NCBI GenBank assembly: GCA_021822495.1
Contig: JAKAQO010000001.1
Span: 62,001-126,000, forward strand
Direction of reading: 5' to 3'
DNA: 64,000 nucleotides
DNA from: a bacterium
GTDB lineage: Bacteria > Elusimicrobiota > Elusimicrobia > UBA1565 > UBA9628
Part shown: positions 53,289 to 61,862 of the stretch, in pieces
Position numbering within the stretch: position 1 is the stretch's first letter
How the letters are laid out: each line of letters opens with the position of its first letter
Translations under genes and position numbers: made by a program
The notes under the pieces: model-generated
Told to the model about the DNA's origin: nothing
The model's input: the letters and a program-made list of their open reading frames with translations, nothing else
Database searches by the model: none

Positions 53289-55280
53289 GTGAGTCAAATA
53301 GAAACTTTGTCAAACACGCTAAAATACTGCGAAGGCCTTTTTCACTACCACCGCCGCAAGACGAGAGTCGTCATGGTAGGAAACGTCGGCGTTGGAGGCG
53401 ACAACCCCATTCGCCTTCAATCCATGACGACGACCGACACCCTTAACGTAGAAGCGACTATTCTTCAGTCCATTCGCATGGCCGAAGCGGGATGCGAAAT
53501 TATCCGCATTACCGCTCCCACTCCGGCGGACTCCAAAGCTCTTGGGAAAATCAAAGAAGGTCTTCTTAAGCGCGGAATCAATGTTCCCTTAGTCGCCGAT
53601 ATTCATTTTTCTCCCGCCGCCGCCATGGAAGCCGCGGAATACGTCGAAAAGGTGCGCATCAACCCCGGAAATTTCGTCGATACCAAGCGCTTTGCCGTCA
53701 AAGAATACACCGACGCTGAATACTTAAAAGAAATCGAGCGAATTGAAGAACGTTTTACCCCCTTAGTTGAAAAACTTAAGCGACTCAAAAGAGCCCTCCG
53801 AATCGGAACGAACCACGGTTCTCTTTCCGATCGCATCATGAATCGCTACGGAGATTCTCCTCTGGGAATGGTCGAAAGCGCTCTTGAATTTGTCCGTATC
53901 TGTGAGAAAAACGGTTTTCATGATATTGTCTTGTCCATGAAAGCCTCAAACCCGAAAATCATGATCGCGGCTTATCGTCTTTTAGCGGCGCGCATGAATG
54001 AACTAGGCATGGATTATCCCTTTCACTTGGGAGTGACCGAAGCCGGCGGCGGGGAAGACGGACGGATTAAATCCGCAATTGGAATCGGAAGCCTCTTGGC
54101 CGATGGCATTGGAGACACTATTCGAGTTTCTCTCACCGAAGACCCTGAGTTTGAAATCCCTGTTTGCAAAGCCTTGGCTCAACCTTATCAAAAAAAACCC
54201 GCGCAAAAAGCCTCTCCGGAAAACGCCGAATTAAAATATACCCCCGATTTTTATAGCTATGCCCGCCGCCTAAGTTCTCTTCTTCGCGTTGGTCCCTTTA
54301 TGATCGGGAAAGAGAATCCAATTCGCGTGATCACCTCCATCCCCGCCTCATGGACCGCCCAGCAGATTCTTTCCTGGTTTGAAACTCAGCTTAAAAATGG
54401 AAACGGAGCCGATCCGGAAATTTTAGCCTTTGACATTAGAAATTCCGCCGAAGCCGAGGCTTTTATTGAGTTAAGAAAATCTCTTGCCTCGGAAACTTCT
54501 CGCCTGGCCTTTTTAGGCCGCTTTGAAACCCAAGAGGCCGAAACGCTTTCAGCTCTCAAACATTTTGATCTCATCAGCTGGACCAAAGACCCAAAGGATT
54601 TTCCCGCTTTTTGTCAAAAAGCCGCATCCACGGGTCTTCCGCTTTTAATTGAAGGAAAAAGCGCGGATGAAACGCTTCAAATGGCGAAAGAGGCTCAAAA
54701 AGAAGGCCTTCCGGTTTTATTAAGCCTTGTGGGACAAGAAACCGCCGCTTTAATTTATGAGTACCGCAAACTCGCCGCCAAAGCGAGTTCTCTTCCCATT
54801 CACATCCACGCGCCGCATTTTGAACAACCGGAAACTCGACTTCTGGAATCCTCCGTTTTAACGGGAAGTCTCCTCAGCGACGGAATCGGCGACTCTTTTG
54901 AGCTTAATTCGCTGGGAAACCCGAAAGAAGATTTACGGCTCTCTTACGACATTCTCCAGGGCGCTCAAAGCCGGATTACCAAAACCGAATTTGTCTCCTG
55001 CCCTTCCTGTGGTAGAACCCTTTTTGATCTTCAAACGACAACCGAGCGTATCAAGAAAAAAACCGGGCATCTGAAAGGCGTTAAGATCGCAATTATGGGT
55101 TGCATCGTAAACGGCCCCGGAGAAATGGCCGACGCCGATTTTGGATACGTAGGCGGCGCGCCGGACAAAATCAATCTCTATGTCGGCAAGGAATGCGTCA
55201 AAAAAGGCGTTCCCGCTGTAGAGGCCGACCAGGCGCTTATTGACCTCATCAAAACCCACGGCAAATGGGTCGAGCCTTAA
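53289..55280 (+). CDS. ispG: 4-hydroxy-3-methylbut-2-en-1-yl diphosphate synthase, long three-domain form
   Basis: A 663-residue IspG/GcpE of the methylerythritol phosphate isoprenoid pathway. The N-terminal TIM barrel begins RRKTRVVMVGNVGVGGDNPI. The iron-sulfur domain has SCPSCGRT (about residue 570) and MGCIVNGPGEMADADFGYVG, supplying the three [4Fe-4S] cysteines. Between them, roughly residues 305-560, is the extra domain of the long form known from plants, Chlamydiae and Bacteroidetes; most proteobacterial enzymes lack it. The start is GTG 53289, with TAAAAT 6 nt upstream. Its stop interleaves with the convergent tsaE stop (TTAA at 55277-55280). Confidence 0.94.
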   Translation: MSQIETLSNTLKYCEGLFHYHRRKTRVVMVGNVGVGGDNPIRLQSMTTTDTLNVEATILQSIRMAEAGCEIIRITAPTPADSKALGKIKEGLLKRGINVPLVADIHFSPAAAMEAAEYVEKVRINPGNFVDTKRFAVKEYTDAEYLKEIERIEERFTPLVEKLKRLKRALRIGTNHGSLSDRIMNRYGDSPLGMVESALEFVRICEKNGFHDIVLSMKASNPKIMIAAYRLLAARMNELGMDYPFHLGVTEAGGGEDGRIKSAIGIGSLLADGIGDTIRVSLTEDPEFEIPVCKALAQPYQKKPAQKASPENAELKYTPDFYSYARRLSSLLRVGPFMIGKENPIRVITSIPASWTAQQILSWFETQLKNGNGADPEILAFDIRNSAEAEAFIELRKSLASETSRLAFLGRFETQEAETLSALKHFDLISWTKDPKDFPAFCQKAASTGLPLLIEGKSADETLQMAKEAQKEGLPVLLSLVGQETAALIYEYRKLAAKASSLPIHIHAPHFEQPETRLLESSVLTGSLLSDGIGDSFELNSLGNPKEDLRLSYDILQGAQSRITKTEFVSCPSCGRTLFDLQTTTERIKKKTGHLKGVKIAIMGCIVNGPGEMADADFGYVGGAPDKINLYVGKECVKKGVPAVEADQALIDLIKTHGKWVEP

Positions 55281-55762
55281 AGCGATTCTAAAAGCTTCCG
55301 CGCCCGCGCGCCCAAGGCGCGAAAAGAAATTTGACGTCCCTCTTTTTGATACTCAAATGAAATTTCAAGCCGGTCAGAAGGAAGATAAAGACGGCCGGAA
55401 GCGGCCCATTCAATCAAAGACGCGCCCTTGGGATCTCCAAAACAATCTTCAAGGCCGATTTCGCTGGTCTCAAGTTCAGAAACGCGGAATAAATCCAGGT
55501 GATAAAGATTGAGTTTCTGCGTTCGGTAAATCCGGACTAAGCCAAAACTGGGGCTCATGACGTCTCCTTTAAAGCCCGCGCCTCGGGCCGCTCCTTCCAC
55601 AAAAGCGGTTTTACCGGCGCCCAGGTTTCCTTGAAGACACACAATATCCAAGGACTTTAAAGCGCGACCCAGTTTTTTTCCCAAGGCTTTGGTCTCATCC
55701 ACGCTGGAAGAATAAAAAGAAAAATCCGCTCCCTTTTCCTTAATGACCCTTACTTTCGGCAT
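55277..55762 (-). CDS. tsaE: tRNA threonylcarbamoyladenosine biosynthesis ATPase TsaE
   Basis: A 161-residue P-loop protein required, with TsaB and TsaD, for t6A37 modification of ANN-decoding tRNAs. Walker A is LQGNLGAGKTAFVEGAARG. SPSFGLVRIYRT (usually SPTFtLv) and LYHLDLFRVSELE follow, as in the family. Length is normal. It overlaps the 3' end of nnrD by 13 bp and has no clear ribosome-binding site, which suggests coupled translation at the end of the ten-gene minus-strand run. Confidence 0.93.
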   Translation of the reverse strand: MPKVRVIKEKGADFSFYSSSVDETKALGKKLGRALKSLDIVCLQGNLGAGKTAFVEGAARGAGFKGDVMSPSFGLVRIYRTQKLNLYHLDLFRVSELETSEIGLEDCFGDPKGASLIEWAASGRLYLPSDRLEISFEYQKEGRQISFRALGARARKLLESL

Positions 55763-56652
55763 ATCTTTTTAAACGCTTGTGGGAAAAAAGAAATGAGGTC
55801 TTGAGCGCTCATCGCATAGGGAGTAAGCGCTTCTTCGGCGAAGTCTCCAGCTAACCCATGCAAATAGGCGCCAAGCACGGCCGTTTCAAACGCACCGACA
55901 TTCTTAAGCCGCCGGGAAGACAGGTTTTGCGCCCACAAGCCAGAGACAAGTCCGGTCAAAATATCCCCACTTCCTCCGCGGGAAAGCCCTGTGTTTCCGC
56001 TTGAGTTGACCGCTTCCTTGCCATTTCCAACAATGAGACTCGGATGCCCTTTAAAAATTACGACCGCATTAAATTTTTCAGCCAGATGGTGGGCGCACCA
56101 AGAACGCTCGGAAAGCGCTTTTGAAAGAGAAATTCCCAAACACCGCGCCATTTCTCCGGCATGCGGGGTCAAAATAGACGGGCTCTTTCGCCGCTTCATA
56201 ATTTTTGTAAATTCTTGAGGGTTCTTGGCCATCAAATTGAGGGCATCGGCGTCTATCACTGAAGGAATATCCATCTCCAAGATTAAGCGCAGACACTTTC
56301 CCGTTTCCGAGCTTTGGGAGATTCCCGGCCCTACGGCCAGAACGTCAAAACGCCTCATTTGATGAGCGCGTTCAATTTGTTTAAACGCCCGTTTTGAGAT
56401 AGCGCCGCTTGAGGTCTCATCCAACCCCACGGTCAAGGCTTCAGGAATAAAAGAAACGGCCGCAACCTCAAAGCTTTTTGGAATTCCAAGACTGACCAAC
56501 CCCACGCCGGATTTTAAACAGGCTTTGGCCGCTAATAAAGCCGCTCCCATCATCCCGCGAGAACCCGCTACAATTAAAGCATGGCCGAAAACGCCTTTGT
56601 GGTCCTCCGGATAGCGAGGAGTTAAAGAAAAAGGGACTGTCCCTTTTTTCAT
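55750..56652 (-). CDS. nnrD: ADP/ATP-dependent (S)-NAD(P)H-hydrate dehydratase
   Basis: A 300-residue ribokinase-fold repair enzyme that restores damaged NAD(P)H. Landmarks: GHALIVAGSRGMMGAALLAA, a central AVGPGISQSSETGKCL, VIDADALNLMAKNP, LTPHAGEMARCLG and the catalytic GNTGLSRGGSGDILTGLVSG. It lacks the NnrE epimerase domain that is often fused. I chose ATG 56652. Its first residues, MKKGTVPFSL, are the translation of the palindromic repeat at 56628-56649. The open frame continues 12 codons upstream into acpS. Overlaps tsaE downstream by 13 bp. Confidence 0.9.
   Translation of the reverse strand: MKKGTVPFSLTPRYPEDHKGVFGHALIVAGSRGMMGAALLAAKACLKSGVGLVSLGIPKSFEVAAVSFIPEALTVGLDETSSGAISKRAFKQIERAHQMRRFDVLAVGPGISQSSETGKCLRLILEMDIPSVIDADALNLMAKNPQEFTKIMKRRKSPSILTPHAGEMARCLGISLSKALSERSWCAHHLAEKFNAVVIFKGHPSLIVGNGKEAVNSSGNTGLSRGGSGDILTGLVSGLWAQNLSSRRLKNVGAFETAVLGAYLHGLAGDFAEEALTPYAMSAQDLISFFPQAFKKICRK
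56628..56649. repeat. Palindromic repeat forming the nnrD N-terminus
   Basis: AAAAAGGGACTGTCCC followed by TTTTTT is a palindrome with the GGGACTGTCCC core. It starts directly after the nnrD ATG on the minus strand and is translated as KKGTVPF. In mRNA it could hide or pause initiation at that start. Confidence 0.75.
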
Positions 56653-56656
56653 ATTT

Positions 56657-57028
56657 TCACCGCGACCTCGCCGCGACCGCCAAGGCATAGTCCCGGCTGT
56701 GCGTCAGAGACAACTGAATGTCCTCCGCCTTTTTCCCGCGCAAGAGAACGCTGGGACGCCCATTTTTATCGCGGTCAACAGAAATATCCTTAAGGGTCAA
56801 TCCTTTTTGCCCCAAAGCCTTCCAGACCGCTTCCTTGGCGGCAAATCGAACCGCGAAATGAGGCCAGGGATTTTTCTTGGGACGGCAATAGGCGATTTCT
56901 TCTTCTGTAAAAATCCGCGGCAAGAATTTTTTTGATCGCCCGGCCAAGGACTTAATGCGAGAGACTTCGATGATGTCCAGCCCCAAATTCAAGCCGGATA
57001 AACTATTCGACTGTGACGCTTTTGGCAA
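56657..57028 (-). CDS. acpS: Holo-[acyl-carrier-protein] synthase
   Basis: A 123-residue enzyme (fewer if a later start is used) moving phosphopantetheine from CoA to acyl carrier protein. Family motifs are LGLDIIEVSRI, IFTEEEIAYC, HFAVRFAAKEAVWKALG and LSLTHSRDYALAVA. The open frame begins at TTG 57028, inside the glmS 3' end (26-bp overlap). TTG 56992, giving MNLGLDIIEV, would match family length better, but neither has a good ribosome-binding site. Neighbours are glmS and nnrD. Confidence 0.92.
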   Translation of the reverse strand: MPKASQSNSLSGLNLGLDIIEVSRIKSLAGRSKKFLPRIFTEEEIAYCRPKKNPWPHFAVRFAAKEAVWKALGQKGLTLKDISVDRDKNGRPSVLLRGKKAEDIQLSLTHSRDYALAVAARSR

Positions 57029-58871
57029 GATTTCTAGGCTGGTCGATATCCAGCCCCCTCAACGCCGCGACGTAATAGGCCAGCATCTGAAGCGGAATGA
57101 CCGCGAGAATGGGGGCCAAGGCTTCTGAAGTCATCGGGACCTCAAGGACATAATCCGCCCGCGCTTCGGGATCGCCTTTACTTTTGACCATAATCACCTG
57201 TCCGCCGCGCGCGCGAATCTCCTCGCAATTAGAAACCGTTTTATCAAAGACCGGAGAATGGGTCGCAATGGCGACGACCGGCATTTCCTCGTCAATCAAG
57301 GCAATCGAACCGTGCTTAAGTTCCCCCGCGGCAAAACCCTCCGCGTGAATATAGGAAATTTCCTTAAGTTTCAAAGCCGCTTCCAAGGCGATGGGATAAT
57401 TGAGGCGGCGGCCAATAAAAATAAAGTTACGGCTCTTAAAAAAGTGCTTGGCGATTTGGCGGGTCTTTTCCTCAAGTTTCAAAGTCTCGCGAACTAACGT
57501 TGGGATATGCGCGGCCTCACGCGCCAGTTCCAAGGCCTTGGCTTTCGGCAAGGTCTTTCTTGAAAGGCCCATGTGAACTGAAAACGCAAACAAAGCCGCT
57601 AATTGCCCAGTAAAAGCCTTGGTTGAAGCGACCCCGAGTTCCGGGCCGCAGCGGGTATAGAGATTGTAGTTGGCTTCCCGCGAAATGGCGGAGCCCAGGG
57701 TGTTGGTAATCGCTAAAACCGGAATATTCTTTGATTTCGCGAGGCGAATAGAAGCCAGAGTATCGGCGGTTTCTCCGGATTGGCTGACCGCGACCACTAA
57801 ATCTCCTTCTTCAAGGCGCACGTCGCGGTATCTAAATTCCGATCCAATCTCGACAAAGATAGGAAGCCCGACCATTTCTTCCAGCCAAAATTTCGCCACC
57901 CGGCAAGCGTGATAGGCCGTTCCGCAACCCACCATATAAATGGTTTTGACGGATTTAAGGTATCCGCTCTTAAACCCCGCTTCTTTTTCAAGCGCGCCTT
58001 CGATTAATGGAAAAATCCGGCCGCGCAGGGTTTCCTCGCAAGCCTCGGGCTGTTCGTGAATTTCCTTAAGCATGAAGTGGCGGTATCCGCCTTTTTCCGC
58101 CATGCTCCGGTCCCAGGAGATTTGAACCGGCTTTTTTTGAATCGGATTTCCGGAAATATCGAAGAATTCGCAGGAATCCGCCTTCAGTAGCGCCATTTCT
58201 CCATCCTCGAGAAAAACCGCCTGTCGGGTGTATTCCAAAAAGGCCGGAACATCCGAAGCCAAGAAATTTTCTCCATCACCAAGACCAATCACTAAGGGAG
58301 AAGCGGTCTTAGCGGCAATTAAAGACCCCGGCGCGTGCGCGGAAACAATGGCCAAAGCATAAGCGCCTTTTAAATCCCTCAGCGTCAGACGCACCGCTTC
58401 AAAAAAGTTTTTCTCTCCGCTTTGCTTACTTCCATTAGAAGATTTCTTCATCAAGACCGCGAAATTTTCCTCGATTAGATGCGCGATGACCTCGGTGTCG
58501 GTGTCGGAGGCGAAATGATGCCCTTGTTCCGTCAAGCGGTCTTTGAGTTCCGAAAAATTTTCAATAATCCCGTTATGGATGACGACCAAGGACCCCGAAC
58601 AATCCGCGTGCGGATGGGCGTTTTCTTCCGAGGGGCGCCCGTGCGTCGCCCAACGGGTATGCCCCAAGGCCGGAGTTCCCTCCAAGGGTTCCTTGCGCAA
58701 CAAATTTTTAAGGTTGACGAGTTTTCCGGAAGCTCGTCTTCGGACAATTTTTCCGCCGGATAAAACCGCGATGCCCGCCGAATCATATCCCCTGTATTCA
58801 AGGCTCTTAAGCCCGTCTAAGACTAAAGGGACCGCTTCTCTTTCCCCAACATAGCCAACAATTCCGCACAT
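57003..58871 (-). CDS. glmS: Glutamine--fructose-6-phosphate aminotransferase (isomerising)
   Basis: A 622-residue enzyme, first step of UDP-GlcNAc synthesis. Catalytic Cys2 starts MCGIVGYVGEREAV, then LKSLEYRGYDSAGIAVL and GHTRWATHGRPSEENAHPH. Two SIS isomerase domains follow (VGCGTAYHACRVAKFWLEE; SQSGETADTLASIRLAK; FIGRRLNYPIALEAALKLKE), ending NLAKSVTVE as in canonical GlmS. GGAG lies 5 nt before ATG 58871. It shares its run with glmM, the next enzyme of the pathway. The leader is only 9 nt after the preceding gene, leaving no room for a glmS ribozyme. Confidence 0.97.
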   Translation of the reverse strand: MCGIVGYVGEREAVPLVLDGLKSLEYRGYDSAGIAVLSGGKIVRRRASGKLVNLKNLLRKEPLEGTPALGHTRWATHGRPSEENAHPHADCSGSLVVIHNGIIENFSELKDRLTEQGHHFASDTDTEVIAHLIEENFAVLMKKSSNGSKQSGEKNFFEAVRLTLRDLKGAYALAIVSAHAPGSLIAAKTASPLVIGLGDGENFLASDVPAFLEYTRQAVFLEDGEMALLKADSCEFFDISGNPIQKKPVQISWDRSMAEKGGYRHFMLKEIHEQPEACEETLRGRIFPLIEGALEKEAGFKSGYLKSVKTIYMVGCGTAYHACRVAKFWLEEMVGLPIFVEIGSEFRYRDVRLEEGDLVVAVSQSGETADTLASIRLAKSKNIPVLAITNTLGSAISREANYNLYTRCGPELGVASTKAFTGQLAALFAFSVHMGLSRKTLPKAKALELAREAAHIPTLVRETLKLEEKTRQIAKHFFKSRNFIFIGRRLNYPIALEAALKLKEISYIHAEGFAAGELKHGSIALIDEEMPVVAIATHSPVFDKTVSNCEEIRARGGQVIMVKSKGDPEARADYVLEVPMTSEALAPILAVIPLQMLAYYVAALRGLDIDQPRNLAKSVTVE

Positions 58872-58880
58872 AAAAACTCC

Positions 58881-59618
58881 TTAAGCGATTAAAACCTTCA
58901 TTTCACTGATGGCGGACTTAAGTCCCCAGAGAATGGAATGAGCGGCGACCGCCCAACCGACATTGACCCCAAATAAGCGCGTGATTTGGGACACGGCCCG
59001 CGCGTTTTGATAGTTGATTCCGCACCCCAGCCAAGGTTTTAGGCCCAACTCAGAGGCAAGATAGACGGCTAATTGCAGCTGTTCCAGTTCCTCTTTAAGT
59101 CTTTTACCGGAAACTTGGGCGTAATCCGAGGCGCAAATCTCGACAAAATCAGCGCCTAAAGCGCGAACGCGCCTTAAACTTACCGCCTCGGCCTTGACCG
59201 AGATTCCAACCAAAATCTTTCGAGCTTTAAGGGCCAAAACCGCTTTTTTTACCGTATCCAGAGAGGAATCGGAAAGTGTCATCGGCGCGGGCCGCCCGTC
59301 AGTTCTTGAAACCAAACACACCGAAGAAGGCGCGGCGGTTAAGGCCGCCGCCACGAGATCGGGTTTCGGCTCGATTTTCAGGCAAATCTTCCCTGGGCCC
59401 TTGCATAGTTTTAAAATCTCGGTTTCGGATTTAGATCTTAAATGAAGAACTATTTGATCCGCGCCGGAACGCCTCGCAATCGCGGAAACAGTCGGTAAGT
59501 CTAAAGGCGAGTTTGTTCGCACCTGAGACAAGGAACAGAAAGGGTCCAAATCAAACCCCAAATCAACTCCGCCTGAAAACGACTTATATTTTCCGTCTTT
59601 CTTTTTATCCTTGGCCAT
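58881..59618 (-). CDS. PdxJ-like protein lacking catalytic residues
   Basis: A 245-residue protein clearly related over its length to pyridoxine 5'-phosphate synthase PdxJ: SGADQIVLHLRSKSETEI, LGADFVEICASDYAQ, CGINYQNARAV, FGVNVGWAVAAHSILWGL and EMKVLI. Residues that matter in PdxJ are changed. REDRRHI reads RSKSETEI. The Glu of NLEMA aligns with a Lys, and the GHG loop reads GCG. The IGH near the end reads VGW, and the VPEKREE loop is replaced by VSRTDGRPAP. It is therefore unlikely to make pyridoxine phosphate. ATG 59618 was chosen: GGGAG lies 8 nt upstream. It overlaps the glmM end by 14 bp. Confidence 0.8.
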   Translation of the reverse strand: MAKDKKKDGKYKSFSGGVDLGFDLDPFCSLSQVRTNSPLDLPTVSAIARRSGADQIVLHLRSKSETEILKLCKGPGKICLKIEPKPDLVAAALTAAPSSVCLVSRTDGRPAPMTLSDSSLDTVKKAVLALKARKILVGISVKAEAVSLRRVRALGADFVEICASDYAQVSGKRLKEELEQLQLAVYLASELGLKPWLGCGINYQNARAVSQITRLFGVNVGWAVAAHSILWGLKSAISEMKVLIA

Positions 59619-60990
59619 GAACTTTCTCCCGGGAATTTGCGCCCACATCTTGACGATAGGCGCCCGCAATTTTTTTGGCGATTTCCCTCACCCAATTTAA
59701 CTTTGGTCCTTCAACCATAATCCGCAAAAGGGGCTCTGTCCCTGAATAGCGAACGAAAAGCCGCCCTCGCCCTTTGAGAGCCGCTTCCTGTTTTTTTAGT
59801 TCCTCCTGGAAATGAGGCAACGATTCAAGAGAAACCTTAGAAGACACTTTAACATTTTCAATGACCTGCGGGAACGGCTTAAAATCTTGAATAATCCGCG
59901 AAAAGGGCTTCCCGGATTCAGCCAAGGCCGCCAAGGTCTCAACCGCCGTCAGCATCCCATCGCCGGTCCTTAAAAAACGCCGAAATACGATGTGGCCTGA
60001 AGGTTCTCCGCCCAAACTTAAATCGTTTTTCTCAAGAGCCTGGGTCACGTGGCGATCTCCAACACCCACGCTCAGAGCGGTAATGCCGCGCTCAGATAAA
60101 AATTTTTCCAAGGCGACATTTGACATCGTCGTTAAGACGACGCTTTGCTTTTTAAGGAGCCCGCATTTCTGCATGCGAAGGGCCGCGACGGCAAGGACAA
60201 AATCCCCGTCTTTAATACGGCCTTTTTCATCGCAAAAAACGGCGCGGTCCGCGTCTCCATCAAAAGCGATGCCGATATCCGCCTTAAAAGCCGAAACCGC
60301 CGTTTTGAGCGGACCAGTTTCAAGAGCCCCGCATCCACGATTAATGTTATAGCCATTGGGAGAAACGCCCAGACAATGAACCTTGGCGCCCAAACTTTCA
60401 AAAAGAGGTCGCGCGATTTTATAAGAAGCGCCGTTGGCGCAATCTAAGACTATAGTGATTTTGGATAAATCCAACGCCGCTGGAAAAATACTTTTTAAAA
60501 AATCGGCGTATTCTTTTTCGTAAATTTCTCCATTTTCCAAAACCGGCTTTCCCAAGAGTTTCAAAGCGGAGCTTTTCTTCACGGCTTTTTCAATTCTTTG
60601 CTCCAAATCCCCGCTGATTTTAAGTCCCTGGGAGTCAAAAAACTTGATGCCGTTAAACTCCGCGGGATTATGAGACGCCGAAATCACGATGCCGCCCGCG
60701 GCTTTTAAATGCGGAACCAGATAAGAAATAGCGGGAGTGGGAATGACCCCGCAATCAATCATCTTCATCCGGGATCCAATTCCTAAAGCCAGATTTTTGA
60801 GGATGGACGGCCCTGAAGCGCGGGTATCTCTTCCAATCAATATTTTTGGCGCGCTTCCGTTGGGAGAAAATACTTTCTCCCGCGGCAACAGCTCCGACAC
60901 AACCGCTCCCAAAGCTCTAAGAAAGGACGGGATAAAAGGATATTCCCCCGGAATACCACGAATGCCGTCAGTCCCAAAAAGCCTCTCCAT
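59605..60990 (-). CDS. glmM: Phosphoglucosamine mutase
   Basis: A 461-residue alpha-D-phosphohexomutase converting GlcN-6-P to GlcN-1-P. It starts MERLFGTDGIRGIPGEYPF. The phosphoserine is S106 in VISASHNPAEFNGIKFF, the metal loop is AFDGDADRAVFCDEKGR, the sugar loop GGEPSGHIVF, and the phosphate-binding RYSGTEPLLRIMVEG closes the protein. ATG 60990 overlaps the folP stop as TAATG; a longer frame upstream is not conserved. Works with glmS two genes downstream. Confidence 0.96.
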   Translation of the reverse strand: MERLFGTDGIRGIPGEYPFIPSFLRALGAVVSELLPREKVFSPNGSAPKILIGRDTRASGPSILKNLALGIGSRMKMIDCGVIPTPAISYLVPHLKAAGGIVISASHNPAEFNGIKFFDSQGLKISGDLEQRIEKAVKKSSALKLLGKPVLENGEIYEKEYADFLKSIFPAALDLSKITIVLDCANGASYKIARPLFESLGAKVHCLGVSPNGYNINRGCGALETGPLKTAVSAFKADIGIAFDGDADRAVFCDEKGRIKDGDFVLAVAALRMQKCGLLKKQSVVLTTMSNVALEKFLSERGITALSVGVGDRHVTQALEKNDLSLGGEPSGHIVFRRFLRTGDGMLTAVETLAALAESGKPFSRIIQDFKPFPQVIENVKVSSKVSLESLPHFQEELKKQEAALKGRGRLFVRYSGTEPLLRIMVEGPKLNWVREIAKKIAGAYRQDVGANSREKVHGQG

Positions 60991-61862
60991 TAGTTTAAAT
61001 AAACTCCCAAGGACATTGCATGCCACACTTCAAGCGCGCGCACGGTCTCTAAAACATCGTGAACCCGAAGCATCGCTGCCTTTTGAAGCGAGGCCCAGCA
61101 GGCAATCGCGACAGAACCCGGCAAACGCTCTTCTGGTTTGATATCCGCACAGATTTTTCCAATAAATCCCTTTCTCGAAGCGCCAACCACCACCGGAGAT
61201 ATTTTTGAAAATTTATAGAGATGCTTTAATATCTCCAGATTGTGATCAAGTTTTTTTCCAAAACCGATGCCCGGGTCGACCAAAACCTGTTCGAGTCTTC
61301 CTCCGGCTTGAATAAAAAAGTTTTTGCGTTCTTCTAAAAAAGAATAAATTTCCCCTACTACGTCCGCATAAACCGGGTTTTCCTGCATGGTCTTCGGATT
61401 TTCTCCGCCGCGGTGCATGAGTATGACGGATTGAAAATGAACCGCTTCCTGAATCATCTTTTTATCAAAACGCAGGGCTGAAATATCGTTTAAAATGGAA
61501 GCCCCAAGGGATCGCGCTTGATGGGCCACTTCCGCTTTTTGAGTGTCAATGGAAAGCGGGAGGGGGAAATCTTTGAGTAGTTCCAAAACCGGAAGAACGC
61601 GGTCCAGTTCTTCTTGAAGAGAAATTGAGTCCGATCCCGGTCTGGTTGATTCTCCGCCTAAATCAATGACATCCGCGCCTTCATCCAAGAATTGAAAGGC
61701 CTTGTCCGCAGCGGCTTTGGGCGAAAAAGATCGGCTGTGGGAATAAAATGAATCCGGGGTCGCGTTGACAATCCCCATGACCAGCGGCCGCTTAAGACTT
61801 TTGAATTTTTCCAAAACTCCCGGCGAAGAGTTTAAGTCTTGAGTTTCTTTCACGGCAGTCAA
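60990..61862 (-). CDS. folP: Dihydropteroate synthase
   Basis: A 290-residue TIM-barrel enzyme joining p-aminobenzoate and dihydropterin pyrophosphate in folate synthesis. Motifs: VMGIVNATPDSFYSHSRSF, VIDLGGESTRPGSDSIS, ILNDISALRFD, ILMHRGGENPKTMQ, VDPGIGFGKKLDHNLEIL and a final RVHDVLETVRALEVWHAM. The start codon is TTG 61862, overlapping the pdhB stop as TTGA, with GAGGAAG about 10 nt upstream. The order folP-glmM is common in bacteria. Confidence 0.95.
   Translation of the reverse strand: MTAVKETQDLNSSPGVLEKFKSLKRPLVMGIVNATPDSFYSHSRSFSPKAAADKAFQFLDEGADVIDLGGESTRPGSDSISLQEELDRVLPVLELLKDFPLPLSIDTQKAEVAHQARSLGASILNDISALRFDKKMIQEAVHFQSVILMHRGGENPKTMQENPVYADVVGEIYSFLEERKNFFIQAGGRLEQVLVDPGIGFGKKLDHNLEILKHLYKFSKISPVVVGASRKGFIGKICADIKPEERLPGSVAIACWASLQKAAMLRVHDVLETVRALEVWHAMSLGVYLN

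Noticed and set aside
58872-58880. A glmS ribozyme or riboswitch upstream of glmS
   Set aside because: Only 9 nt separate glmS from the preceding gene, far too little for the ribozyme.
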